Shown here: positions 1-12,944 of the stretch, piece after piece
How positions within the stretch are numbered: the stretch's first letter is position 1
Layout of the letters: every line of letters starts with the position of its first letter
DNA from: Hevea brasiliensis
Lineage: Eukaryota; Streptophyta; Magnoliopsida; Malpighiales; Euphorbiaceae
Assembly: GCF_030052815.1 (NCBI RefSeq)
Contig: NC_079496.1
Location: 71,661,652-71,725,651, forward strand
Reading direction: 5' to 3'
Length of the DNA: 64,000 bases
Position numbers and translations under genes: made by a program
The notes under the pieces: generated by a model
Databases searched by the model: none
The model's input: only the letters and a program-made list of their open reading frames with translations
Told to the model about the DNA's origin: nothing

Positions 1-986
1 TATCGCCAGATTGACTATATGGCCTTTTAGACACACTATTTGCACACCGGGAGAAACTTTGTAACCGATGGTGTGACAGCCTGAGATACTAGGTACCCAG
101 TGCCAGTATATCCGTTTATCTAGTCTGGTCAGTATATAGGCTACATGAGCAGTAATTCAAGTACTATTAAATTCAAATAACTAAATTCAGTCTACTAACA
201 TACAACACTACCAAAAATTAGCAAATATTGAAATGTTAGCAAATAAAAGTAGAATCAGCAACTACAAAGTATATCAATGTTATAAATTCATAAACACTTT
301 ATTTACTTTATTTTAGTGTATATTTCTTTATATTTGGCACCACTAAGCAAAATTGCTTAGCTCGTTGCTTTTGTAATGCGTAAGTATTGGAGACATAGCT
401 AGGGAGCCCAGCAGACCTATGACCGGGTAAGACATCAGATCTGCACAGGAGTCCAGAGTCATCTGCACTGCATTGCATACATGGTAGGACTTAGGATGTC
501 TTATATTTTATACTTTTGTTGTTTTTTTAAAATTCGGCCTTGTATTTGGTAATGTTATGAAAGCTCTAAAGTTTGTAATATTTTATACATATTAAATAAC
601 ATGGAGATTTTTTGGATATATTTAAATTATTGTGGACTGTATTATGGAACTGTTTAATGACTGTTAAAGTCTATTGACTTTACTAAGAAATAGAGACTAT
701 GAAATATTTGATATTTTGATATTATCATATTAAACTGTTTTCAACAGGTTTGGAAGGACAATTTATCCGAAATACAGACAGCACCTTGCCAAATTTTTAT
801 TACAATTTTTGAAACACTGATTTTGTCAAAGTATGAAAATAGTATCAGCATGATATGAATATTACATAAAAGACTTCTTAAAATCAAATTGAGCCCAGGA
901 AATAAAATAATCACAGACTAGGTGTTCCGGCACGCCATGTAGCACGCCTTGCTTGGCTATACTGTAGACGGGTGAGGGGTGTTACA
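1..986 (+). mobile_element. 3' part of a Ty3/gypsy LTR (LTR L)
   Basis: The start lies off the window. The segment matches the last third of the B/D/F-type LTRs: the GTGACCGATGGTGTGAC-like block near 61-80, the hairpin block around 344-378 (CACCACTAAGC...GCTTAG), the conserved U5 block near 730-800, and the terminal GGTGTTACA ending at 986. The sequence from 987 is copia LTR, so this gypsy LTR was inserted into it; CTTAT at 987-991 is the probable right target-site copy. Whether it is a solo LTR or the 3' LTR of a full element cannot be seen here. Confidence 0.85.
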
Positions 987-1298
987 CTTATCTAGAAAGG
1001 TTGCCATTCATGTTTGTGTCGATGAATTAGTATGAGATACTAATGAGATGGAATGGTGAGTCTCATACCATATAACAAACATGGTGGGCACTCATATGAT
1101 AAGTAGGCCGAACTAGTGACGCTTATGACATGCACATGTAGTTTATTCTTGTCAATGCAATGTCATAAAGATCATGCTAGTGCATATAATCCCTTAAGAT
1201 AGCACAGTTACCTTGTATATAGGTGGTTTGAGTTTGATACTGCTTTTATACTTATACTATGTATGGGTATATGGGCATGTATTAGCTCTTACTAGTTA
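987..1298 (+). mobile_element. Ty1/copia 5' LTR, first preserved piece
   Basis: Similar in reverse complement to 11860-12190, the antisense copia LTR elsewhere in the window. The match breaks at 1298 and resumes at 4446, exactly across the solo gypsy LTR. It contains the block around 1260-1297 that is continuous in the antisense copy. The LTR start is lost to, or lies left of, the gypsy LTR at 1-986. Confidence 0.85.
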
Positions 1299-4200
1299 TG
1301 TAACACCCCTTATCCGGTCCACAGTGTAGCCAAGCAAGGGACGTCACATTCTGTGTTGGGTCATCCTATCTTATCTTGTTTTGTTCATTATTAGCTTTAA
1401 TGACATTTTATTTTAAACTCAATCATTTCAATTCATATTTCATCATGCCTTCATCCACTTATATAAAATTTTCATAATCATTCATGTAGAAATAATCTCA
1501 TTTCATTTATAGAGTTCAAGTACACAAGTTACATAACTCATATACAATTTCAAAATTAGTTACAAAGTTTCCCATCTACGATGCTCGAAATGAATACATA
1601 TATCTTATATCCATGAGCCCTACTAAAAAGAACAGCTAAGGTGACCACACTCTTACTGCAGATCTGATCACTACTGGGCTTTGTCTCCAGTACCTATGTG
1701 TGGAAAACCAATGCGCTAAGCATATTGCTTAGTGGTGCAATAATATAATAAAAATAAACTAAATAAATAGAAATACATTTTCATATGTATGATATTATAA
1801 CAGGAATGCATTTCATGATTTATGAGTGTTTTACAGTTTATTGGTCTTTTCCATTTATTTGTTTGATATTCAATCACATTAATTCATTTCATTACCCAAC
1901 CAACCTATGACAGACTGTTAAAACTGGATACACGGGAGTATACTAGTTAGACACTCCATGTGCCTGTCATGTATACATCTGTCAAGCATAAAGCCAGCGG
2001 GTAGGCATGGAGCTAGTAAAATCATGTAGGGCATAAAGCCAACAGGCAGGCATAAAAAGCCAGAAGAATAACCATGTTAGGCAGACATTGCCTTTTAATG
2101 GTCATCCATGAGATAGGCTAAAAAGCCATGGGCAGTACTACATCTGTAGTCCATAATTGACATGTCAATCGATCCAACTCATACATATAAGTCTAGGCAT
2201 ACAAGGCCAAATTTAATGTGTGTTTATAAATTTCAACAACTTATTACTTGTGTTATTCATGCTTCATAGTATTAATACACTATTCATGTTGGGAACATAA
2301 GTCCCACTGATATGGCCATGTAGTTCATGTGGACATTAAACCATTTACATTAAGTTATTTTCACATTTCAAGTCATTTGGAAAAGATTCAAAAATTTGCA
2401 AAATTGCGATTGTAAATTTCCCTAGCATTTTGGCTATGATGCAAAATCTGTTTGGCCACACTTCCTTCATGGAAGTTGTTCTTTTATGTCTTAAATTTAT
2501 TTCCTTTTTTAAATCATTCAATTTGGAGTTTTGTAGCTCCAGATATGGTCAAATTTCTAACTACTATTCACATACCCAATTCTGCAGGTCTCTTGCTTCT
2601 AAAATTTCTACCAAGTATTGCATCCCAAATCCGAGCATCTTAGGCTCAATTTTTTATTCAAGTTCCTAAAAAAAAGTTTTAGATCCTTGTCTTAGGTTTC
2701 CAAATCAATTTGATTCACCTCAATTGAAGTTTTCTAGCAGAAGGTATGACTTATTAAGTATCCAGAGGTCATATGGTAGTCTACTGGATTCCAGAAGTTC
2801 CAGCATTGTTGTCCTCTATTGTCCTAACAATTTCACTGAGTTGCCCTAAGATCTGGGTGTTGATGAAAAGAGGAATGTTTCAATTCTATGTCTTATGAAA
2901 ATTTTGGCTTTGGAATTACTACATTTGGACTTTTGTAGCTTGAGTTATGTTATTTCCCCAAAACTGGTCAGGATCTCAATTGTGCAAAATTTCCAGATTT
3001 GGTTCTGGTGCAAGATAGGTTTGCTGATCCAAATTTGTGTCCAGCAATTTAGTTCAGTTAAGTTCATAATTTTGTCTTAAGTTCTTCATATGAAATGTTC
3101 TCCTATGTCTTAGGTTTCCATCATTTTAAGAATAAGGTCAATTGGAGTTTTCTAGAGTGAGTTATGATAATTTAAAAATTACTGTTTACATGGCTAATTC
3201 TGCTACTATCTAGAATTGCATTCCGAATTCAAGGGTAAATTAGGGTAACTTATGGTCATTTTCTAGTCAGGCTTCCTATATGAAAATTGTGGCATTATGT
3301 CTTAAGTTTCATCTCCAACTAGCCTCTCACTAATTGGAGCTATGTAACTCTACTTATGCTCATCCAAATCTGCTGGACTCTGGGTTCCAAAATTCAACAT
3401 ATTGACCAACCTCCTAATTCATAATTTCACTTAACAACCAACTTTATTTCATACTCAACATATATAATTTGGTCAATATTTGACCTCAAAAACATTAATT
3501 TCACTTCATGACATCAAAACCCTAATTCTCCCAAAATTTCCAAAACCCTAATTTAACAATTTCTAATTTCATGTAATCCTCATACAATCCAACATACCAT
3601 TTATAAATATGCTTCATTTCTCACTAAGATTCATGCTTAATTTCATGAAGATATCAAAATCCCCAAATTTCCTAGGTTGACCCAAATTTGCTTCTTCAAT
3701 TCATGCATAGTTTCTTCAATTTCCTTTGTTAATTTTGCATAATCAAGTTTAAATGCAAGGATTTGAGAAGAATCTAAACTAAAATTTCACATACCTCACT
3801 TGAAAGATTTTTCCCAATTCTTCAAACTTTCAAATCTTCAATTTCTCTTACTTCTTTCACTCCCAATCACTCTAGCAAGATCAAGTGGCAAGTTTTTATG
3901 TTTGTGGTTAGAGAAAATATGGTAGAAATCGAAGGGGGAATGGAGTTTGGGAAGAAAAAAATGATGGAAGGCTATGGGGAGAGGGTGTTGGCCATGAAGG
4001 GAGAGAAGGAAGGAGGATACTTTTTCATTGAGTAAATTTTTGTTTCTTCTATTTATAATTATCCAACTTTTTAATTGAATTTTCAATTATTTTAATTCTA
4101 GTTCCTAACAATTCCTATGATTCTCTATATGTCCTCTTTTATTTTCCATACTATTTTCATATTTTAGAATTCATTTTCAATACTTTAATCTTACATAATT

Positions 4201-4445
4201 AATTGTCATTTAGGTTAAAAATCAACTTTGGGGTGAATTGAACAAAATGCCCTTCATTGGGTTATAGTCCATCCTTTCTTTATTGTTACCGATATTTTCT
4301 ATAACTCAATGATTACTTGATTTTTATTTTGCTTATTTCTAATTATTTTTTCATCATTTTTTTAGTTCTCAAATTGGCTTGAAATAGTACTATTCATTGT
4401 ATGAAATTGGTACTATTCAGAGCTCAAGAAATTCGAGGTGTTACA
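1299..4445 (-). mobile_element. Solo Ty3/gypsy LTR K
   Basis: A 3147 bp LTR bounded by TGTAACACC and GGTGTTACA, flanked by direct repeats AGTTA (1294-1298 and 4446-4450). No internal region or second LTR is attached, so it is a solo LTR left by recombination between the two LTRs of one element. Orientation is minus: its left end resembles the 3' ends of the minus elements B and C, with the hairpin block near 1705-1740. The empty site is visible in the uninterrupted antisense copia LTR near 11865-11880. The 82-codon minus-strand reading frame at 3838-4086 overlaps the exon-like part of the LTR and has no recognisable domain. Confidence 0.92.
3788..3797 (-). promoter_or_regulatory. Splice-donor-like site in solo LTR K
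   Basis: On the minus strand the sequence reads GAG|GTATGTG about 650 bases into the LTR. It is the positional counterpart of AG|GTTAGTG or AG|GTAAGT in the other LTRs of the window. Function is inferred from position and conservation only. Confidence 0.45.
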
Positions 4446-5958
4446 AGTTATATATGGAGATAGGTGTTAGTCAAGATAGGATCCATTACCCTAAGTAAAT
4501 AGGGATAAAATCTTATGTTCATTTAATTGTTCTTGATGTTTTAAGTTTCTAGTCAGGACAGATAAACTTAGCCAAAAAAGAGTTTCTGATAAGGAAGTCT
4601 AATTGGTCAAGAATTAAAATTAAAAGAGAACATATAATTCAATGCAATTGGAGCTTGACATTAACTGTGACTCCAGCTAGAATTGGGATATTATAACAGA
4701 AAGATTCTAGTGAATAGCACGCATGACCAAAGGTTCATAGATTGGAGATATAATTCATTACTAATTTGGTAGTCATAGCACATAATTCTAGATGTCAATT
4801 ATGACTTATGAGAACTCGGATGAAATGGGGATTTCATTCTAATTTTGGAATGGTTCCAATCTCATTGCCAATTAGTCATGAACCTAGTAAATCATACACA
4901 TAAAGGCATATTGACCAAGGCATAATTAGTTTAATTAATTGACTAAAGAGTTTGGTTAATTAATTAAATTGACAAATTTAGTTTGCAATAAGATTGCAAA
5001 GTCTCTAGCATGACTTGAAACTAAATTTATCTATGGAAGTCTATAAGTTAATATTTAAATGGTTTAAATATAAACTTGAAAATTAATTAAGGGATGAAGA
5101 TAAAATTTGGAGAATTTGACTTGCTCAAATGTTGACCTCTTTGACCTAGTCAAAGTTTGACACTTTGACTTAGTCAATGGAAGACCATTATTAGTTAGAT
5201 AATGACGATTAATTGATTAATCTTGACATAATTAATGATGATTAATTAAGGCTTAATTTCTTTATTGGTTAGTGGTGACAAATGGTCCAATGAGAATTGG
5301 ATAAGAATTTTAATTATCCAATTAGAATTCAACATTTGCTCACTAATATTAATTGAGATATTTAAGTGAAGACAAGGAAAAAGAAAATAAGTTTCTTTTC
5401 CTTTCTTGTGCCGGCCACCTTTGTGGTTTTCCCTCTCTATAGTTTCATCCTCATCCTTGAAAAAATTCAAGAACTCAAGTTATTGTCTTTTTGAATTAAT
5501 CCCTTAGAGAAAGTGTTTCTCCCTTACTTCCAATAAGAAAACCATAAGAACACAATATGCTCTTCCTCCCTTCTTATTGGCTGCCATGCTTTTGAAGAAT
5601 TTGGGAGAGTTATTGGCTGTTCAAGGTGTTTTTGGTCAAGTGCTTGTGTGGACAAGCTAGAGGACTTGCAATTGAGAGTCTTCACTACTCGAATTAAGGT
5701 GGAATTGGTTGATTCTGAGCCTTGAAGGGTATGTAATCTCCAAGACCCTAGTTAGGTTTAATTTGAAGAAAATGTTTCCTAATGGCAATTAAGCCTATCT
5801 TGGACTTAAAGCATGATTTAATGTGACTAAATGTTGAATTTTTCAATAGCTAAATGTGGTAGCATGATGCATGATACCCTAGCTTAAGAAAAATTTCAAA
5901 TTGCTAAATTTTGTACCTCTTGTGGAATTGTTCCTTTAATTAGTGTATAACTCCTTCA
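4446..5958 (+). mobile_element. Ty1/copia 5' LTR, second piece
   Basis: Continues the copia LTR after the gypsy solo LTR. It matches the reverse complement of 10417-11880, including the AAGCTAGAGGACTTG-like block near 5655 and a GCATGATGCATGA block near 5862. The LTR 3' end is placed at CTCCTTCA (5951-5958), by comparison with the CTCCTTCA end of the antisense copy at 10417. No intact primer-binding site follows; only a weak remnant lies at 5959-5972. The 74-codon antisense frame at 5246-5470 is not supported by any domain. Confidence 0.8.
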
Positions 5959-5981
5959 TATTAGATACAGACTCTTCAAAA

Positions 5982-7467
5982 TGGATAAATGCCATAAAAT
6001 CTAAAATGGATTCCATGTATAAGAATCAAGTTTAAGATCTTGTAGACTCACCTGAAGGTATTGCACCGATAAGAAATAAATGGGTTTTCAAGCGGAAAAT
6101 TAGTTTTGATGGAAAGGTAGAAACCTTTTCACATAGTAAGGCTAGTAGAGAAAGGGTTTCTCAAAGGCAAGAGATCAATTATGAAGAAACCTTTTCACCT
6201 ATAGCCATGCTAAAATCCATTAGAATTTTATTAGCATTAGCAACATACTATGATTATGAGATTTGGCAAATGGATGTGAAAACTACTTTCCTCAATGTAT
6301 ATATAGAGGAAAACATTTTCATGGAATAGCCTAAGGGTTTTGAATCTAAGGATGGTTCTAAAGTACGCAAGCTTAAAAGATCCATTTATGGTCCAAAACA
6401 AGCTTCAATTTGATGAAGCCATTAAATCTTTTGGTTTTGTAAAAAATGAAGATGAGCCATGTGCGTACAAGAAGGTTAGTGGGAGTGCACTCACTTTTCT
6501 CATCTTGTATGTGGATGACTTATTATTAATGGGTAATGATATCGGTATGCTAACAACTGTAAAAATTTAGTTGTTTAATACTTTTCTCAATGAAAGATTT
6601 AGGGGAAGCAACATTTATTTTGGGAATTCATAACTATAGAGATAAATTCAAAAGAATGATAGGTTTGTCCTAAATTTATACTTAGAAAAGATGTTAAAAA
6701 GGTTTAACATGCTTGATTCCAAGAGAGGATTGTTGACTGCAGGGCACGGTATCCATCTTTTCAAAGATATGTCTCCAAAGACATCTGAGGAAAGAGAAAA
6801 GAAAACAAGAATTCTATATGCTTCAGCAATTTGAAGTCTTATGTATGTTATATTGTGTACAAGGCTAGATATCGCTTATGTTGTTAGTTTAATTAACAAA
6901 TTTCAATCCAATCCAAGTTTAGAACACTAGACTATAGTCAAGAATAGTCTTAAGTACTTGAGAAGAACTAAAGATTTACTTTTGATATATGGAGGAGGTG
7001 ATTTACAACTAGATGGATTTATAGATTCTGATTTTCAATTAGATAAGGATGATAGAAAGTCTATCTTAAGCTTTTTGTTTATTTGTAATGGAGGTGCAGT
7101 TAGCTAGAAAAGTTTGAAGCAGACAACCACTATGGAGGCCGAATATATTGCTACATCTGACGCTACAAAAGAAACTGTTTGGATTATTATAGAACTCAGA
7201 GTGGTTCTTTCTATTATGCCACCGATTCCTCTATACTGTGATAATAATGATGCTGTTATTCAAGCAAAGGAACCCCAATCTCACCAGAAATTCAAACATA
7301 TAGAAAGACACTATTATATTATTAGAGAAATAGTTGGAAGAGGCAATGCAACCATGCAGAAGATAGATTCAATTGAGAACCCAGTTGATCCATTCACCGA
7401 GGCCATGACACAAAACCTATTAGATCGATATCTTGAGAAGATAGGTCTAAGATTTTGTAATGATTAA
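5982..7467 (+). pseudogene. Ty1/copia pol remnant: reverse transcriptase to RNase H
   Basis: A decayed C-terminal half of copia Pol. Starting at a Trp codon at 5982, the first frame gives the RT entry region with KWVFKRK and YDYEIWQMDVKTTFLN, ending near 6411. After a deletion and frame change, 6340-6570 carries the catalytic LYVDDLLLMGND. A third part runs from about 6600 to 7010 with KDLGEATF-like and RLDIAYVV-like motifs. From 7012 to 7467 the RNase H tail reads in one frame with one stop and ends with EAEYIATSDATKE, a CDNNDAV motif and DPFTEAM. Gag, protease and integrase are absent, and the RT fragment begins only 24 bases after the LTR end, so a large internal deletion joined LTR to RT. 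Non-functional. Confidence 0.9.
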
Positions 7468-7487
7468 CTCTAGTGTAAATAGGAGAT

Positions 7488-7859
7488 TATTAGTAGTATG
7501 CCCTAGAGCATATCTTGAAATTTATATCTTGCAAATATTTATTCCCTTTAATGGCAGATATCTTTTTCTTTTAACTTTAAATGGTTTAAATTTAATTGAA
7601 AATATATCCTTTTATAACTTGTTAGATGTTTCATTCTTAAAGTGTTAAGAATATGAGTGATGGAACATTCTTGTACAAGTACTATAAATTATGGTTTATA
7701 GTTTTGGATATTTCAGAGGATAAGATTTATCCATATAATAAACAATATGGGCACTTGTTAAATAACTAAGCAAAACCAATGATGTAAGATAATATATACA
7801 TGGAGTTTACTCTTATTAATACATAATTATTGAGATCATAATAGTGCATATAATCCCTT
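7488..7859 (+). mobile_element. Ty1/copia 3' LTR, 5' part only
   Basis: Begins at TATTAGTAGTATGCCCTAG right after a short purine tract (AGGAGAT, 7481-7487) that is the copia polypurine tract. It shares TTAAGAATATGAGTGA (near 7648) with the antisense copia LTR at 12250-12270, and its last part resembles 1160-1195. It stops at 7859 where a gypsy LTR terminus begins; CCCTT (7855-7859) is the candidate left target-site copy. The remainder of this LTR is not in the window. Confidence 0.8.
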
Positions 7860-8320
7860 TATAACACCCCCTACCCGACCTACAGTGAAGTCGAGCAAAG
7901 GAATGCCACATTCTGTGTACGGAGCACTTAAACTTATCTTTGAACATTTTTCTTTCAAAATGTTTACCTTTTATTTTTAATAAATTTCAAATGAAAAAAC
8001 TATAAAAGTTCCCTCTAAACATTTAACATCCACTTGTTAACAATATTATTTATAATTTCCAATTGCAACAATTATTGATAGTCAATTCTCATCATATTTG
8101 TATTCAACTTCATTCCTTCATCATATGTAAATAATAACATAACATATGTTCAGACATCCTTTAGTAATATATAAGTTTATAAACCTATAAATATAACAAA
8201 ATATCTTTATACTTAAATTTACAGTCATCCAAAATAAATTTATATCCTATGTTTTTATTACATGACAAATGGGCATACAAAAATGAGTGACCAAAATGCA
8301 TCTAGTATTAGTAGTACATC
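7860..8320 (-). mobile_element. Gypsy LTR fragment G (3' end, antisense)
   Basis: Starts TATAACACCCCCTACCCG, an LTR terminus with TG changed to TA, followed by the ACAGTG-AGTCGAGCAA block shared with the minus-oriented LTRs of B and K. After 461 bases it is interrupted by another, similar LTR terminus at 8321; ACATC (8316-8320) is the candidate left target-site copy. The other end does not appear in the window. It contains no gene. Confidence 0.75.
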
Positions 8321-9194
8321 TGTAACACCTCTTACCCGGTCTACAGTGTAGTCGAGCAAGGACTGTCACACTGTGCCGGAGCACCTTATTTTATCTTACT
8401 TTATTCCTTTAATAATTTTTTATCTCATTATATTTTAAAATCAATTATATTCAAAGGAGAAACTGATAAAGTTTCCCTTATTCTATAATCAATTGGCGTA
8501 TTTTACTATTCACCTGTTTAAATATTTCAACAATATTTTCCAATACTAATCTCATGATATTCATCATAACCAAATAATTTCAACTCATTATCCCAAATAT
8601 CATTTCTCAACATCATCATTTCCATAATTTCAAATATCATGTCATAAATTTCAATTCTTGTTTTCCATCACAATTTCAAAAAAATTTCATCCATTTTGAT
8701 TTATAACAGCTTACAACCCTCATTACATATGAAATAGTCAATTTATTAATTTACATCATATACATATTAAATACAATTTCATACTTTTCATTACAACATA
8801 ATAAATATTTGTAATATATAAAATACATTAATATGACCTATATGGGCCCTATGTATATGCATTGCTAAGGAGGTGACACCCTGGACACTTCTGCAGATCC
8901 GAACACCAAAATCCTAGTCTAATGTCCACTGGCCTTATCTTTAGTACCAACGAGAGGAAACAATCCATCGCGCTAAGCATTTCTACTTAGTGGTGCAATA
9001 ATATAACAAGGAATAATATTCACAAGTAAAGATAAAAATAGAGCATAATTTGTGTAATCAAGAATTATTTTGATTTCATATGAAATTTTTTATATTAAAT
9101 ATCTTTTGTCATTTTTGTTCTTCTTTAGAAGCGCTTATTTCATAAGCTTACAATAATAATATACAATATACAAAATTAATAAAAATATTGAATT
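8321..9194 (-). mobile_element. Gypsy LTR fragment H (3' end, antisense)
   Basis: Starts TGTAACACCTCTTACCCGG and follows the same order as G and K: CTACAGTGTAGTCGAGCAAGG, a long A/T-rich part, then around 8940-9002 the antisense form of the LTR hairpin block (CGCGCTAAGC...GCTTAG relatives). It is cut at 9194 by a plus-oriented LTR terminus. Its missing remainder should lie beyond the right edge of the window if it is an interrupted LTR rather than a truncated one. Confidence 0.75.
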
Positions 9195-9824
9195 TGTAAC
9201 ACCCTCACCATAGGTAGTCCGTATGTTCTATTATTCCGATGACTAATGTTTGCCCGAACAATCAGGATGCCTGGAACTACACTTAAATGATAGTGAGGAG
9301 ACATTAAATGATGGAATACATGAGAAGAAATTACAAGAAAAATTAAGGAAAAATAAATGAAATGAAATGTAACTAGGTTAAACGAGTCGGAATCGCAGCA
9401 ATGAGTGACCGCACTGGGAAGTCACTGCGTAGACAGTTGACGGCCCCAGGACCGCAGGAAATCCCAAGAAATAATTTTCGGGACATAATTAAAGGTCTTC
9501 TGAGATATAAATGACATTGAAAATGTCAAGAAAAATTTAGTTAATGGGTACCGATGAAAATGGAAATTAAACAAATTGGCGGATCAAGGATTTAATGGGC
9601 AGTACCAAAAAAGTTCGATTGTACCTCGAAGAGGGGCATATTGGTCATTTGATACTTAAAGTTGACTTTTAACCTAAATGTCTATTTAAAATGAGTTGTA
9701 TTAAATTTTGAAAATAACATGAAAAAGAAATTATATATGAAATGTAATTAAGGAAAAATAAGGGGGTATAATTAGAATTTTTGAAACTTGAATATAATAA
9801 TAATTAAATATATTTTAGTGGAGG

Positions 9825-9832
9825 TATAAAAG
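9825..9832 (+). promoter_or_regulatory. TATA-box-like element in LTR I
   Basis: TATAAAAG lies at 9825-9832, about 630 bases into the LTR and 244 bases before the donor-like site at 10076. Element A's LTR has TATATAAAG at the same relative place. Promoter role is inferred. Confidence 0.5.
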
Positions 9833-10072
9833 GTAAGAAGAAGACAAGGGCCACCACTTCACTCATCTTCTTCCTAAGATTTCTCCAATGGCCGAATTCC
9901 TTTCACAAATTCCTCCATGAGAATTCATCATGCAAGCTTCAATCCACTATGTTCATGCCATATTCCTTACAACTACCTTCATGAAAAGTGATCCTTACAC
10001 CTTGGGAAATATATAGCCAGCAAAAAGAAAGGGAAATTTCAAAGATTTGCAAGCTTGAAAAATTCTGGATTC

Positions 10073-10083
10073 AAGGTTAGTGC
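10073..10083 (+). promoter_or_regulatory. Splice-donor-like site in LTR I
   Basis: AAG|GTTAGTG with the GT at 10076-10077, matching the donor-like position in element A's LTR. Confidence 0.45.
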
Positions 10084-10416
10084 TTTTCTTCTTTCCTTCT
10101 TCTTTTAATACTTGAAAATGACTTGAAATAAGTAGAAATTATAAGAAAATAAAAGGGATTCATGGACATAGGGGGGTCACTAAAAATTGGTAGCCAAGAA
10201 ATTCATGGGATTTTGATGTGTTTAAATGATGTAAATGAGTTAAAGATGATGCTTGGTATGGGTATGTGTATGGGAAGAGATAGGAATTGAATTGATTGAG
10301 ATTGAGAATTTGAATTAGGGTTTTGAAATGTTACTGAAGTTTAATTCGGCAGCCCCTATTTCCTTGAAGAGTTTGATGAATTTTTAATTACAATGATGGT
10401 TATTAATGTTAGTTGA

Positions 10417-12307
10417 TGAAGGAGCAGAAGCATGAAAATTATTAGATTAGAATATTGAATTCAAAAATTTTCTTCTAGGGTCTCATGCATCATGCATGAT
10501 TCATTATTTACCTATTGATTTCAATGTTCAATTGCACATTAAAACTCTTTTAATATGTATTAGGATCGACATTTGCCATTTAAGATTTTAGATTTAACAA
10601 ATTAATTCATTAGAACCCTAGATTAATTGAAGAATATGTGCACTAACTTTTTGATGCACTGTAGATGTGTTTGGTACCTTTGTGAAGCACCTAGGACCCC
10701 AGATGTTGTCCCTCTAGCTTGTCCACACCAAGATCACCAATGGCAGCCCCTTGAATAGCTTTTAAAGCCTTGCTAACTAATTAGAAATTAGGGATTCGCC
10801 TTTAGAGACGTTGTAGATGTATATAGGACACTAGAAATAATTTCTAGCAATTTTAATTCAAGAGAATATGGGTAATTCTCTTTGAATTGATGAGAGATGA
10901 AGAACAAGAGAGGATGAAAGCTTCAAGAGTGGCAGCACCTCTTTGATAAAAGTCAGAATATCTTTTATTCTTTCATCATTTCCCTTTTATAATTAGGTCA
11001 CCACTTAAAAGCCTTGTCACATATCATATTCTGATTACATCTCACCATCTCATGGTGCCACATGTCACCCTGTGAAATGACCAAATTACCCTTGTTTTGT
11101 AATTTTGAGTTCTCAACCCAAAATAATTATTTATCATCTTCTAATCAATTTATATCAAATATAAATTAATTAATTAATCTTTATTAATTAATTTCTCATA
11201 ATTAAATTCATATTTAAACACTTTAAATATAAATTTAACTTATACTATAAATCCAATAACCTAGATTTGGTTTCAAGCCATGCTAGGGACTTTGCAATCT
11301 AATTGCAAACCAAACATATTTAATTAATCAATTAAACTCTTTAACTAATTAATTAAATCACATTTAACTTTGTGATTACTTGTGTATATGTGTGACTCAC
11401 TAGGCTCATCACTTATTGGTAATGAGATATGATATTAACTCTTAATATCATCAAAACTCTTTCTTACCATAAATGATTTCTCTAAATCATTTTATGTACC
11501 TCATAGACCATGGTTAACACCTAGCATAGCATGCCATGGCCACCCAATTTGTAATGAGGAATACCGTAAATGAACCTTTAATTATATGTTACCATGCACT
11601 AGAATCTCTCTGTTACAAAATCCCAATTCGAGCTGGAGTCATGGTTTATGTCAAACTCTATTTGCTATGAATATTATGTTCTCTTTTAATTCCAATTATT
11701 GACTAAAAAGATTTTCTCATCAGAAACTCTTTTCTGATTAAATCTATCTGTCCTGGCCAGAAATTTGAAACATGAAGAACAATTAAATGAACATAGGATT
11801 TTATTCCTATTTACTTAGGGTAATAGATTCCATCTTAATCAATACCTACCTCTATATATAACTAGTAGGAGCCAACACATGCCCATATACCTATACACAG
11901 TACAAGTATGAAAGCAGTATCAAACTCAAATCACTTATTTACAAGATAACTGTGTTATCTTAGGTTCAAAGATTATATGCAATAATATGATTTATAACAA
12001 TGCATTGACAAGAGTAAACTCCATGTGCTTGTCATAAGTGTCACTGGTTCGGCCTACTTATCATGCATAAGTGCCTATCATGTTTGTTATATTGCATGAG
12101 ACTCACCATTCCATCTTATTTACATCTCATATAAATAACTTGGGAACAAACATGATTACAATCTTTCTGGATAAGTAATGTCCTTATTGTGAAGTATCCT
12201 CGACTGTGAACCAATTTATGATACTTTGTGTTAGAAATACTGTCACTCATATTCTTAATAGCTTAAGAATAGAATTTCTTACAAAATATCAATGGACCTT
12301 TTCTATA
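10417..12307 (-). mobile_element. Ty1/copia LTR J, antisense, interrupted by element A
   Basis: Reverse-complement relative of the copia 5' LTR at 987-5958, continuous where that copy is split by solo LTR K. Its left edge is the LTR 3' end (TGAAGGAGC at 10417), with GTTGA (10412-10416) as candidate target-site copy. It runs to 12307, where element A begins, still about 150 bases short of the expected copia LTR start. It therefore seems to be interrupted by A, with its last piece beyond the window. No copia coding sequence is attached on the visible side. No gene is present. Confidence 0.8.
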
Positions 12308-12935
12308 TATAACACCCCCTATGTTCGGTAGTGCGTTATACTATTCCGGTGACCAGTGTCTATCCGGACAGCTAGGATGCCTAGAACTAGATTTAAATGT
12401 TAGTGAGGAGACATAAAATAATGAAATACAAGAAAGGAAAATACAAGAAAAACAAAGGAAAAATAATAGCAAGGAAATGTAATCAAGTTAAATGAGCCGA
12501 AAACCGTAGCGATGGGTGACCGCACCGGGAAGTTGCGGCATGGACTGTTGACTAGCCCTGGACCGTAGGGAACCTTGGAAAATATTTTTAAGACTTAAAT
12601 AAACATATATTGAAGTATAAATGACATTAGAAATATCAAAGAAAAATTAAGTAATTAGTACAAACAAAAACGAGAAATCGAGAAATTGATAAAAATTAGT
12701 GTTACCGAAAAATTAGGAATACAACCCGAATAGGGGCATTGTGGTAATTTGACACTTAGAGTTGACTTTTGACCTCAATGTCCATTAAAAATAAGTGGTA
12801 TTATACTATGAAAATGTCATGAAAAATAAGAAATATAAATAGTGGATGAATTGTGGCATAAGTGCAAATTAGGAACTTTAATTAATTAATTCATTAAATT
12901 ATCTTAGTGCTCCACTAACTAAGTATTAAGGGACC

Positions 12936-12944
12936 TATATAAAG
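12936..12944 (+). promoter_or_regulatory. TATA box of element A LTR promoter
   Basis: TATATAAAG, repeated identically in the 3' LTR at 19023-19031. It lies about 630 bases into the LTR, so U3 would be short and the transcribed R-U5 part about 3 kb long. Downstream comes a C-rich, exon-like stretch ending at the donor-like site 13168. Confidence 0.6.

Larger units (their letters stand above)
9195..10416 (+). mobile_element. Gypsy LTR fragment I (5' part, A/C/E family)
   Basis: Begins TGTAACACCCTCACCATAGG and follows the first 1.2 kb of element A's LTR in order: the TGCCTGGAACTACAC block, the cGAGTCGG...CGATGG-like GC-rich patch (9390-9470), a TATA-like box at 9825, an exon-like stretch and a donor-like AAG|GTTAGTG at 10076. 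It is cut at 10416 by the antisense copia LTR. About 2.4 kb of the expected LTR is missing and not seen elsewhere in the window. Confidence 0.78.

Noticed and set aside
2430..3080. Small plus-strand frames of 61-79 codons
   Set aside because: They are inside solo LTR K, antisense to its orientation, with hydrophobic A/T-driven composition and no domain.
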